NCBI RefSeq assembly: GCF_963422355.1
Contig: NC_085094.1
Span: forward strand, 90,001-154,000
Direction: 5' to 3'
Length of the DNA: 64,000 nucleotides
DNA from: Corticium candelabrum
Lineage: Eukaryota; Porifera; Homoscleromorpha; Homosclerophorida; Plakinidae
How positions within the stretch are numbered: the first letter of the stretch is position 1; each line of letters opens with the position of its first letter. Position numbers and translations under genes: made by a program. Below, one piece after another: positions 18,344 to 29,049 of this stretch. Under the pieces are notes generated by a model. That model was not told where the DNA came from. It saw only the letters and a list, made by a program, of their open reading frames with translations, and did no database searches.

Positions 18344-19145
18344 GTATTTCCGCGCTTTAAACGGCATGCCGGTAAAACTGGGGTTTACCAAGAACAGTGT
18401 CAACCCTTTCTGGTACCCTAAACCGGCATGCCGGTATAGAGTGAGGTATGCCGATATAGAGTGGGGTAGCCTTGGACTCAGGTCTCGAGTGCGCGAGCAC
18501 CTAATGCTAGTGCGCATGCCTGCTGATGGCGGACGACGTCCAGTCGACGACATCCTGCTCTTCCAAGAAAGGAAGAAAATCGTACACGATTCAGAAGAAG
18601 ATGGAAGTGTTGTCGAGGTTGGCAGAGCTGGGTGGAAACGTGGCGGGAACAGCTCGGGAATGCGGAGTACCGAGAAGTTGCGTGCAAGACTGGTCGAAGG
18701 CTGAGAATCAGATCGAAGCAATAAAGAATGACATACAGATTTCGACAAGAAAGAGGAGAAGATCCTCCGCAATGGCTGGATCAGATGGAGCCAAGAGAAG
18801 AGCTTGGTATCCTGAACTAGAAACGGAGTTGTCGTCGTGGGTAGACAAAAAACGTGCTGAGGGCATAACTGTCAGTGGGAGATGTATCAAGCTACAAGCT
18901 CGAAAGCTCTATGACGATATGTCTGAGGGCGAAGAGTGCATGCTTCTTTTTCTGTATCAGTGTTAATGTTAAGTATGTCTGTTTATCCACACAAAGCTCT
19001 GCAACTTTCCATTTCAACACTTGATGAAAGATGTTTGTAATTTTACCCCTCTAGACACCGGCATGCCGGTATGCCCCGGAGTATACCGGCACTTGCTAGA
19101 CCCCGTTATAAACCGGCATGCCGTTTAAAGCGCGGAAATACGGTA
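18340..19145 (+). mobile_element. Pogo-like transposon, DNA-binding half only
   Basis: The ends are perfect inverted repeats over about 30 bp (CCGTATTTCCGCGCTTTAAA, then CGGCATGCCG), with TA duplicated outside (18340-18341, 19144-19145). The element is 802 bp. Several palindromic CGGCATGCCG boxes lie inside both ends (about 18363, 18422, 19061, 19113), which look like transposase-binding sites. Confidence 0.88.
18526..18966 (+). CDS. Pogo-type DNA-binding protein (N-terminal transposase part)
   Basis: An intact 146-residue frame. Residues about 14-60 form a Psq-like helix-turn-helix (KKGRKSYTIQKKMEVLSRLA, AGTARECGVPRSCVQDW). A basic linker (RKRRRSS) follows, and residues about 90-135 give YPELETELSSWVDKKRAEG and VSGRCIKLQA, the start of a CENP-B-type HTH. 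The DDE catalytic domain is missing: the frame ends 5 codons after a plausible donor-less change of composition. It could make a DNA-binding-only product able to occupy the CGGCATGCCG sites, but expression is unknown. Confidence 0.75.
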   Translation: MADDVQSTTSCSSKKGRKSYTIQKKMEVLSRLAELGGNVAGTARECGVPRSCVQDWSKAENQIEAIKNDIQISTRKRRRSSAMAGSDGAKRRAWYPELETELSSWVDKKRAEGITVSGRCIKLQARKLYDDMSEGEECMLLFLYQC

Positions 19146-19195
19146 TATATATATATATACTACCATATAGAATCGGCGGTGTTTGTATGTATGTA

Positions 19196-19472
19196 CTATA
19201 ATTTTAAAGACTTTTCCTCTGAAAAAAGAACTAGATGTAAGGATTGTATAAAAAAGAACAGAAACAAGATCTATAGATAATATGAACCAAAGCCAGACAT
19301 CATTAGTAAATCCTTCCAACCCACTAAATGTAAAATGTAGGGAATGTGGTTGGAAGGATTCACTAATGATGTCTGGCTTTGGTTCATATTATCTATAGAC
19401 CTTGTTTCTGTTACTTTTTATACAATCCCTACATCTAGTTCATTTTTCAGAAAATTTTTTTTAAAAATTGTA
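19196..19472. repeat. Palindrome (~120-bp arms)
   Basis: Left arm 19201-19321 and right arm about 19349-19470 are near-perfect inverted copies, for example AGATCTATAGATAATATGAA versus its complement, with a 25-bp spacer. A single copy of the same arm lies at about 50838-50965. This suggests an inverted insertion or fold-back of a dispersed repeat. Confidence 0.8.
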
Positions 19473-19834
19473 GTTTGGTAAGTTTTTAAGAGTGCGAAAG
19501 CACAGGCTACTCCATTAGTTAATATTAAACAAAAAATTGATAGCCTAACAAAAATACACATTTTCTAAATCGTACTTGGTCTACATGTATAGTCTCATAT
19601 CTCGAGCTTGTGGATCTTAGGTTTACAGTGTACTTGCAAAACATGCTAAGAGCTATGCAGTGTTTGTGTATAGATGGTTTGAATCAAACGTTGCATTTAG
19701 TTGCAATAATACCACTAGTAAGTATGAAGCTATGGTCTACTCGCTTCAGAGCTACGAGCATACGTGCATGTAGTTGTGTGTGTGTGCGTGTGCATGTGTA
19801 CTGCAAAATATTTCGATCTCATGCAAAAGGTTGA

Positions 19835-20005
19835 GATTGGAGAAGGAATTTATGCAGATGATTAGCCGTTAGATCTCCTGGTTGTCTACAACAATTTCTA
19901 GATGCATTCTTCCATAATTTTAAAATTTGTGTCCAGTGGGGTATGAGTATTAGCGTTTAAACAACTAAAGTTCTTGGTGTGGGCAACAAAGCAAGCTCGC
20001 ATTTC
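19835..20005 (+). pseudogene. Reverse transcriptase scrap (YADD region)
   Basis: Two overlapping frames read EIGEGIYADD and GCLQQFLDAFFHNFKICVQW, then KVLGVGNKAS, the order expected around and after the catalytic YADD box of a non-LTR reverse transcriptase. Stops and a frame change show it is dead. The rest of the element is not seen. Confidence 0.5.
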
Positions 20006-20048
20006 TGTTGATAGTCATACATCACGTTACAGAATGTTGTTGAGTTTA

Positions 20049-20462
20049 TTATCGAAAATGCAAGATTCGGTTTGATAGACTTGTCACTACTATGAGAATC
20101 GAGATGCCAGTTTCAGCAGCGTCAACTTTTTCTTCGTCATTGAACGCTACACGCACACGCCAACGTTTGCGCACGTGCACGTGACCAAACGTGTGTGTAA
20201 GCGCGTGCCGAGTGTCTTGAACAAAAGCTTCTACACGCGACCGGCTTGTACACAGTACGAAGTCTTTGATTTGCGAGAGTTTGGTCTTAAATATAATACG
20301 GTAGCAATAGACAACTGTAAAATTTCTAACGTAGGCCACACCTCTAAGCTCGTAACAATCGTCACATTCCGAGTGCTGCAAAGTCAACATTTCGTGACCG
20401 AAGCGAGTCGAATTATTTTGCTTTTGCAATAATTCAAATGCTTGAAGGCGTTGGTGTTCCAA
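20049..20462 (-). CDS. Unrecognised 137-residue frame
   Basis: An uninterrupted minus-strand frame with ordinary composition, including EAFVQDTRHALTHTFGHVHV and a C-terminal ISILIVVTSL stretch. It shows no family resemblance that I can name, no neighbouring exon in phase and no transposon ends. It is long for chance in this AT-rich DNA, but I cannot exclude chance. Confidence 0.2.
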   Translation of the reverse strand: MEHQRLQAFELLQKQNNSTRFGHEMLTLQHSECDDCYELRGVAYVRNFTVVYCYRIIFKTKLSQIKDFVLCTSRSRVEAFVQDTRHALTHTFGHVHVRKRWRVRVAFNDEEKVDAAETGISILIVVTSLSNRILHFR

Positions 20463-20899
20463 CTACGGCAAGAAGAGGTATTTCGCGTCTTCGATTGCGA
20501 TGACGTTCAACGTCACTTCTAATTAATTAATTATGCACACTTTTTGCGTTTGCTCGTTCGATTCAAGGGCGCAATTCTTTGCCTAACTGTAGGCTTTCAG
20601 GTTTTTTAACCACGAAACATGTCAAAAATTTTTGTCGCCTTGTTGTACACGTGTATCCTAAATTGCTTCATGTAACGTAGCAAGAGCTTGTGATTGGCTG
20701 CCTGGTTATTTTTTGTTAACAATTGCTTACAACAATTGCGGTTGAACGTAAGTAGGGTAGCAGGTTCAAATCCATTCTAGAAATCTTTTTTCTTAGATGT
20801 TTCTTGTTTCTATCATCAAAAGAATACAGGTCGGTTTATTCTACGTCGTTTCCCAAAGTTTTAGATTTAGATATGCCTTAGTCAACGAGTTATGCGTGA

Positions 20900-21015
20900 C
20901 GAAGGAGGAGAAGAAGAAGAAGAAGAAGAAGAAGAAATAAGACAAAATCCAGCGAAAACTCTGAAATTGACGAGGGTTTTTCTCCTTCTGAAGACAAGCT
21001 GAGATCAATTCAAAA
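20900..21015 (+). repeat. Dispersed repeat with (GAA)n and short conserved frame
   Basis: A (GAA)n tract followed by GACAAAATCCAGCGAAAACT is shared with 50995-51130. One frame in both copies reads KTKSSENSEIDE, F.S.SEDKLRS, so the coding sense may once have mattered. Confidence 0.6.
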
Positions 21016-22299
21016 GTAGTCAAGCGTAGTTGAACTTTTAAGGATTTCTATCTGTCGTTTTCAAGATATTTAATAGCGTTTTAAGGTGATTTCTGAAGGT
21101 ATAAAATATGACCGCGCCCACACAACCCGGTCAATCCCTACATACATGGTACTACCGTACCCGGTGATAAGTTCGATAGGCGGCTAGACCGGATCACCCA
21201 CGAGGCTAAAATTTGGGGTACAGGCGTAACTCGACGTGGGTAAGAACATACCAGTGTGGCGTCGTCTTCCAGCTCTTCAGTTAGGTCCCCTTTTGGGGGT
21301 GCATCGTACAACGACATAATGCTGTTCATTGTTCAAAAAGGAAACTGAATGCCCCTGATAGACTCAATTTAAAGGAAGTTCTGTTACGTGAACACCATCT
21401 CATGGCATAGTTTCGTTTTCTCATAACTAAGAATGCAATGCTCACTTTCAATATCCATTGTTTGTTCACATGCCATTGTTACGTCACAATGCTATAGCTA
21501 TAGAGCATTCCCATCAGACTGCGTTATCTGAGCAAGCTGTAGTTGATTTGTTTATCTTAAACATCAAACTACATCCAGAGCAAAAAGCTGACCTCGGACG
21601 GGATGCATGGAGCGTGTCGTCTAGTACCGGCGACGTCAAAAACGACAAGATAGTTTTGTGTAGGATATCTGGGTATGTAGAAATTTGCCTACTTTCGGTT
21701 GTTTCGAGTACGCTCGTCGAATACCTGCCACATTCGATACGCCTGTTTCCTATAACGATAGCAACGTCTTTGAAGTTATAACATAATGGGACTGTTGAAA
21801 TGGCTCCGAGAAGACTCACTGAAGAGACGTGTCACTGCATTTGCACTGAATCCAACCTACACGTCTCCTGCATGGAGTGCAATACTGGGAGTGTGAGAAC
21901 ATCAAAAACGGAGAGAAAAAAGGTGCACTAATCATGCATGTCTGCATGTCAAGCTGCACTGTACTGCATGTATCCTATGGGTGAGTAAAAAACTGCATTT
22001 GACTTTCAAGTTTCTGTTGCGCAGATATAAATCTCTGAACGGAAAAGTCGTTGCAATTTTTTTGGAATGAGATACACGGTTAAAGGTTCATTTGTCTTCA
22101 TTGGGATACTAAATAATTAACACATTCCAGTTTATTCGAACAGACGTCCACACCAGTCATTTGAACTGAATCCACAGAGGGAGTGTGTCGATTGCTACCA
22201 AAAAATTGCACCTGACGTGTCTACACACGCTCAAACAGAGTCTTCCATCATAACAATACAGTACTTTGCTCGTGCGAAGAACAGGTCACGTATCTAGTA
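21016..22299. other. No confident gene
   Basis: About 21110-21175 repeats the CACAACC(C/T)GGTCAATCC segment of 14335-14400. Open frames on both strands at 21458-21819 overlap one another and match no family. Minus-strand 21329-21240 could be a short first exon (MNSIMSLYDAPPKGDLTEEL, then a GTATGT donor), but this is unsupported. Confidence 0.35.
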
Positions 22300-22304
22300 A
22301 ATAT

Positions 22305-22400
22305 AATATATACATATGTAAATATATAAATATATACATATATAATATCTCGACCTCAATTGACATGACAAGAGAGAAGATCGCTTCGCTCACCAATTAA
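22305..22400 (+). repeat. Solo copy of a module found in the 40-51 kb array
   Basis: A TATAAATATATA tract, then CCTCAATTGACATGACAAGA and GATCGCTTCGCTCACC. The same order occurs in the units of the tandem array (for example 41030-41075). This shows that the module is dispersed and not only an array product. Confidence 0.75.
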
Positions 22401-22597
22401 TTAATTAATATCTGAAATGAAATTTAGGAGCATGTTATTGATATTTATGTAAATTAATAATTATAGAAATTGATATTTACAGAAATTGATATTTGTAACA
22501 ATTGATATCTATAAAATTTGATATTTTTAAAATGGTAATACATGTCTGGTAGAGAATGAAAAAGTCAATGTATTTATTGATATTTGGCAACATTTCA

Positions 22598-23791
<1,194 letters not shown>

Positions 23792-25620
23792 GTAACATGA
23801 TACTGTATGGTGTACATGTAGTCAATACTCTAATGTATTTGTCGGTGACACTTCAACGACTAAATTCGGACATAATCAATAAACAGGCATTGACAAATGT
23901 TGGCAAGAAGGAGTTTGGTACCAGCGGGCCAGCTAACCTTGCCAAACGAGAATTTAGTTTTGACTTTTCATAAATTTATGTTCGTGTGTGTGTGTGTCTG
24001 TGCTTGGTTGCATTGTAGTTTGTATTGTAGTTTGCGTTGTAGTTTGCATTGTAGTTTGCATTTTAGTTCGTGTCGTAGTTTGCTTGTAATTTGCCTTGTG
24101 CTTTTGATGACAGTACTGAAAATATATATCGAGAGATGCATCTCTCCAATATATATTGCAATCTAGTTTATTGTGAGATGCAGTCCTCCAATACAATAGT
24201 TTAGTGTATTGTGAGATGCATCCCTTCAATACAATCAACGGAAAACGGCCAAACTTGCACCACAGCTACTGAAACGCTTACTGAATAGATATCGCAAAAA
24301 CGAAACGTTTAGACATGAAAATGGTGTACTTGCAGCGCCACGCGGCAACGCTGTCATTACAAACAGAATATCTCACTAGTTCTCTTTCCTATCGGCCTCA
24401 AATAATGTATCTGACGCAAAACACATGTAAGAAACGTTTGAATATGTTGGTTTTGCCTCCAAAGTCTTGGCGAAATCCGATCGAAGAACAAAGTACCGCC
24501 AGAGCGCCATGGACCGTCTCGGCAAAAATTGTGACCAAGCTGCATACGACTCTAAAATTTTGCTTGTACCTTACACACGCCCAAAGGGTCTGTCTAACGG
24601 CAAAAATATTTTGATTGGCTAACGAAGCTCAGAAGGCTGGACATTCAAAGCCAAGTCACGTGGCCGGAAATAGGCCACAACGTCGCAAGGCGTGACTTCA
24701 ATAGAAAATGCCATATCTCGAGATTGCTGCAACGTAAACAGCTGAAAGTAGACACATTTAAAAGGAACTTTATTAGTAATTATTATGAACTATAGTTTGT
24801 CGAGAGAAAGCAAGGCCTAATTTCGGGAAGACAGCAAACGGTCACCAGTGTACTAAACGGAGGCGGAGTAAGGTAAGACATGTAATGTGAGGTAGGGCAA
24901 TTAGCCTAACTATGGCGGCGAATGAAGGGCTAAGGGCTGAGTGGAAAACGCGGATCCACGGATCCACGGATCCACATACAATATATGTCAAACAGACTGC
25001 AGCGACTGGTCTTATTTCGCGAAAACGACCACAGATCCACGAATCCACGCACATTATTTAGATCTCTAGACTAGAGCATTTCAAATTTAGACTGCCCTGC
25101 TCCTGTCATTGTTCGGTTTCTGCTGCGATTAGCGCATGCGGTAATTGGTATCTCATAGACCGGTGTGTGGTATGCGTGTTCTCGACGCACGTGATTAGCC
25201 GCTCCGCTTTCAGCGTTTCCGGATACTTAGTTGATTCCTTACCTTCGTCGGATCTTCATAGTCTTGTATATCACTAGGTAACTTCGCCGTCAGATACCTT
25301 CACCGGACGAACTTCACCAGACTTGCCGGAGGGAAAGTCTGGCCCCGGCGCGAGGATCGCAGCCCAGGTATGCGCATGCGTAAACCGTACCGTGCTGCAG
25401 GAGACGGTCATCAGACCGGGACTACGACCCATTCGGAGATTTTCTTAAAATCACCAGCCCAAGCACGGTACACTGTATAAACTATCATCTCCTACCTGAC
25501 GATGTGTGGCATTTCCAAGCACCGTACGTAAGAGGCTGATGCGGGCGAAACAGCTGCCGTTTAAGTTGCATTTATTGTAAAGTTGTGCTAACCATTTACT
25601 AGGTTAGTAGTGCACACGCC
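23792..25620. other. No gene; small local repeats
   Basis: At 24123-24238 three related units of about 40 bp each contain a palindromic GAGATGCA(T)...TCTCCAATA motif. At 24950-24975 GGATCCAC is repeated three times in tandem, with diverged copies at 25031-25046. The downstream SMARCC exons expected on this strand are absent. Confidence 0.45.
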
Positions 25621-25629
25621 GACCGTTAA

Positions 25630-26660
25630 TTACATGAGTGACTGCGACAATCCTGCTACACTGCTGCCAGGGATTCTTATGTACGACTCAAATGCTGTAC
25701 TTTTCCATTTTTGATTGTGGACTCGTACACCCTCTTGCCTTCGCTGTCGTTGCTGCGCCAATGCGGAAGCTGCGGCCTGTAAAGCCTGTGCAGTCACGTT
25801 CGGCTTTTGTGAGCGCCCGTTGAACTTCTCGGACCAGTCTATTGCGCGACAGTGACGTGCCATCGTCGTAGAGAAATAAGGGGCCTTGCGCGTTGCCTCG
25901 GATCGCCATGTATCTCAGCAGAGCAGCCACTGGGCAAATTTCTTGTTTCGATCGACCCAAAAAGATGTTTACATTTTGACAGAACGGGTCTATTTCGATT
26001 GCTTTAGGTGAATGCGCACCACAGACGGAGTGACATATGTGAGTCGATGCTGACGTCTTGTGGAGCCAGTTGAAAAGAGGCGTCGAATGCTGCTACGGAG
26101 CTCGCTGTAAACTCTTCCGCTTGCATAAAACCAAAGAAACCCGTGCAGACTGCAGTCCATAGCATTGCTGCGTCGGAAAATGGTGATCTTTTCGTCCACA
26201 CATCTTTCAAAATTCTCAATTCTGCCGGTGTAATAGGCAAGCGCTTGTCGAGCTTCAGACGCGGTCTCTGCTTACGTCAAATTTTTTTCGAGACATAAGC
26301 TAGTTGTGGGAGAGTAGCGGTGAATGAGTCGCCCAAACCCGCCTGGATCTGTAGGCGGCGCATTGCTGACAGGTAGCTTTTGATAGTTTTGTGAGAGAGA
26401 CCTTCTTCGGCTAGGTGTGAGACAAAAAAACGAAAACTGTATCCGAGTAGCTCGCCAGCACTTGACGCCACGCCCCTGCCATTAACGGGGACGTCTGAAC
26501 CGTGTGCAGATGACGAGATGGCACCATTGGGCGGCAGCTGTCCAAGGCTAGCAAGTCTTCGGTGTAACGGTAGCGCGATCCTTGTACATTGCCTCTCTCT
26601 TGGGTATTTCGCAATCGACGATAAGTGTCGAATCATGAGCTTGCCAAACAATGCGCTAGT
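25630..26660 (-). pseudogene. Tyrosine recombinase of a DIRS/Ngaro-type element
   Basis: Minus-strand segments in order: LAEEGLSHKTIKSYLSAMRR (26651-26277, core-binding helices), then LPIT/PAELRILKDVW, AMLWTAVCTGFFGFMQAEEF, VVRIHLKQSK, CPVAALLRYMAIRG, GPLFLYDDGTSLSRNRLV and GRSFRIGAATTA, ending WKSTAFESYIRIP with the likely nucleophile Tyr. This is the invertebrate retrotransposon recombinase that strand-exchanges circular DNA intermediates. The usual GHSFR box has Arg for His (GRSFR). Frame changes near 26250, 25985 and 25700 show decay. Confidence 0.8.
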
Positions 26661-26849
26661 CAGACCAAAAACGCTTATTGTACGAGTTACACACTTATAG
26701 TTGCCAAGAGACCATGAGGCTTACGTATAAGGAAGCTATTACACGCTCCAACTCAAAAAACAGAACACACACGCCACAACAATATCCTGCAAGTACGCAA
26801 TGCAATCAGCAATTACAAGCGCAAATACTAAGCGTCACAATATATTGTT

Positions 26850-27664
26850 GACTTATTGCCTTCCGCTGTCCTGTCCTCTGCTGGACGCTGCTGGCTTTCC
26901 AGAGGCTGTCTGTGTAGTTGTGCGTTGCTCTGGGCACTCGCGCATCCTGTGGTTGCTTCGACAGCGCAAGGAAATATTCCGAAGCGTGCGGTCGGGATAG
27001 CCGGCACAACTGCTAAAATTATAATTACGGCAGATTGGCTTTAGACCATCCCATGGCCTGTCACGTCGGTATCTTGGTCCGCCTCCCGACAGCGTTCTCG
27101 AGGCTGATCCGGCTTCACGCATAATTTGCGGTGGAGCGTCGTTCGGTTCTAACGCGCAAGAACGGGGAGCATGATCCTTTTCTAGGCGGTGAAAACACCT
27201 CGCCGTTGGCGCTTGGTCCATTGCCAAGATTGTCGCAGCAAAGAGAGGCGCGTGCAGCTGGCTCCAAGAAAGCCTGCGGTTGGAAGCCGCCTCCGAAAGC
27301 GCGCGTCATATAACAATCAGCCTGTCCCACTGTGGCACTGCGCTTCGTGCGCTACAAGCTGCAAGTACGCCATCACTTCCTGCGCCAGGGCAAGGTGCTT
27401 CCGCAGAAGAATCCTGGCGTACGTAGCAAAACACTGCACCCACGTAGGCAGTGTCGTGATCTGACCCAGGCGACGACGATTGGCTGGTTGCGCTGTAGTT
27501 TGCATGCGCCGCAGTAGCTCCAGGTTATCTGGAAAAAGCTCCGTAAAGTCCACGTACTCCTGTGCCTGGATTAGTCGAACCAGACGAGCGGGTATTGACG
27601 TAGTTCCTTCTCCCACAATGCAAGCTTCCGCGCTAGAGCTGGGCGCTGTTACTGTCGGTGCCAT
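26850..27664 (-). pseudogene. Gag-like ORF of the tyrosine-recombinase element
   Basis: The minus frame from 27664 reads IPARLVRLIQAQEYVDFTEL and TTLPTWVQCFATYARIL, with VMAYLQLVAHEAQ, then across a frame break WSQLHAPLF. After further breaks it ends in a cysteine-rich CRNYNFSSCAGY, CRSNHRMREC region. This matches the N-terminal nucleocapsid-like ORF that precedes recombinases of this group. Only about 190 bp separate it from the recombinase, so no reverse transcriptase lies between them. Confidence 0.65.
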
Positions 27665-27699
27665 TGCCTCGACGCTGACAGACGTTGATAGGCTTGGCT

Positions 27700-29040
27700 A
27701 TAACGATGGCAAAGTCGATGACTGCATTAAGGAGACGAAGTGAATGGCGGATGCTGCTGGTAGCGCTCCGAGCGTCTGTTCTGCAACAGCGCACGACGAA
27801 AACTTTTATATGTAACCTGCTTTGCTACGCTGCCCGGCGTTGGTGCCTATAGTAGGCTGCAGTTTATGCATTATTTCCCTAGCTCCGAACGTACATGAGG
27901 CAGCTTGAGATTGAGAGCCGAGTTTTTCTTGATCTTCTTTCAGAGCAGCCCGAGCAGCCTCTTGGCCGTCTCTGCCATCAGGCCCTTAAGTTCAGCCAAG
28001 GACATCGTCACCGACGGGCTATTTTACTCTTCCATCACAATTTTTTGGGGCGCTGACAACACATTTTTCTGACGCGTTGACGCTTGCAATTGCTACAATG
28101 ACCGCAACACGCCTGCGGTACCAAGTATATATTACTTCGCGTGGATAAATCCGCTCTCAGCTACAACGCGCGCAACGGCACCGCTAGCGTGCATGACTCC
28201 GGGGTGGAATCAACTCTGTCTAACGTTGTTGAGCAACATCTAACGGACGCTGTGGTCGCCGTCTATCACGTTTCTGTGTCTTAATTTGTGTCTTACAACC
28301 GTGGGAACGCCCTACCGTGTGCCTAGCCTAGCGTCAGCGTCAGCGCTAGCTGCAGGTAGTCCCAGACATATTTAGTTATCGTAGTGGTCTCGAACTCGCT
28401 AGCTTTTTAGTTCGTTGAACAACTCACACGTTATATCACGTGCCCGCATCGTCGTTAGGCTACGTTTAAATTCTCTTTTTGACATCTTCGTAAAATGTTA
28501 GTTGCCGTACTAATTAATTAACTAAGTAAATGGTTCTAAATTTTGTATCTTATATAAAAAATTTCTTTGAGCTACTTGACAAAGTGCTGTTCTAGTAACA
28601 CATAGTGAGAAGAAATTAATTTTAATTGTTTTAATAAGGTATTTAATAATAATCAATGATGACCTTAACAATGTACTGGAGCTTTTTAGTACAGTGTTAA
28701 ACCAGATAATGCCATAGAAACAGAACTGAACAAGTTCAGTTGTGCTGTAGTCTTTGCAGCAGCTATTGTATGTATTACTAGGGCTAATGCAAGGACTGCG
28801 TTTATGGCTTTTTAAATATAATATTTGGGCAGAGAATGACTCAAGAAAAATATGCAATCACTGGAGTGCCACGAGTTTGTTTAAGACTATTTGTGATTCT
28901 CCTGATTAACAACACAACGCGTTTATACTGTTACCTAGAAAGCTCAACTGCTGTGTGAAGTCGACTTTGCAAATAGTTGTCATGTCACTTTCTATAATTC
29001 TAAAACATGTTGCTCTAACAAAGTAGCAACTGTGCAACTA
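27700..29040. other. No gene recognised
   Basis: Unique-looking DNA between two minus-strand mobile genes. The 111-codon frame at 28522-28857 has no family resemblance. Confidence 0.4.
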
Positions 29041-29049
29041 CAGTATAGT

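Noticed and set aside
20690..20775. Possible tRNA gene: GGTTCAAATCC at 20761 is a good B box
   Set aside because: No A box at proper distance and no cloverleaf can be drawn. Treated as chance or a tRNA-derived scrap.
21458..21819. Overlapping plus and minus frames of about 100 codons
   Set aside because: Each is the shadow of the other. Neither shows a domain or in-phase neighbouring exons.
24940..25046. GGATCCAC triple repeat as a cloning-vector trace (BamHI sites)
   Set aside because: The repeat is imperfect in its second cluster and flanked by ordinary genomic sequence. A short local tandem repeat is simpler.
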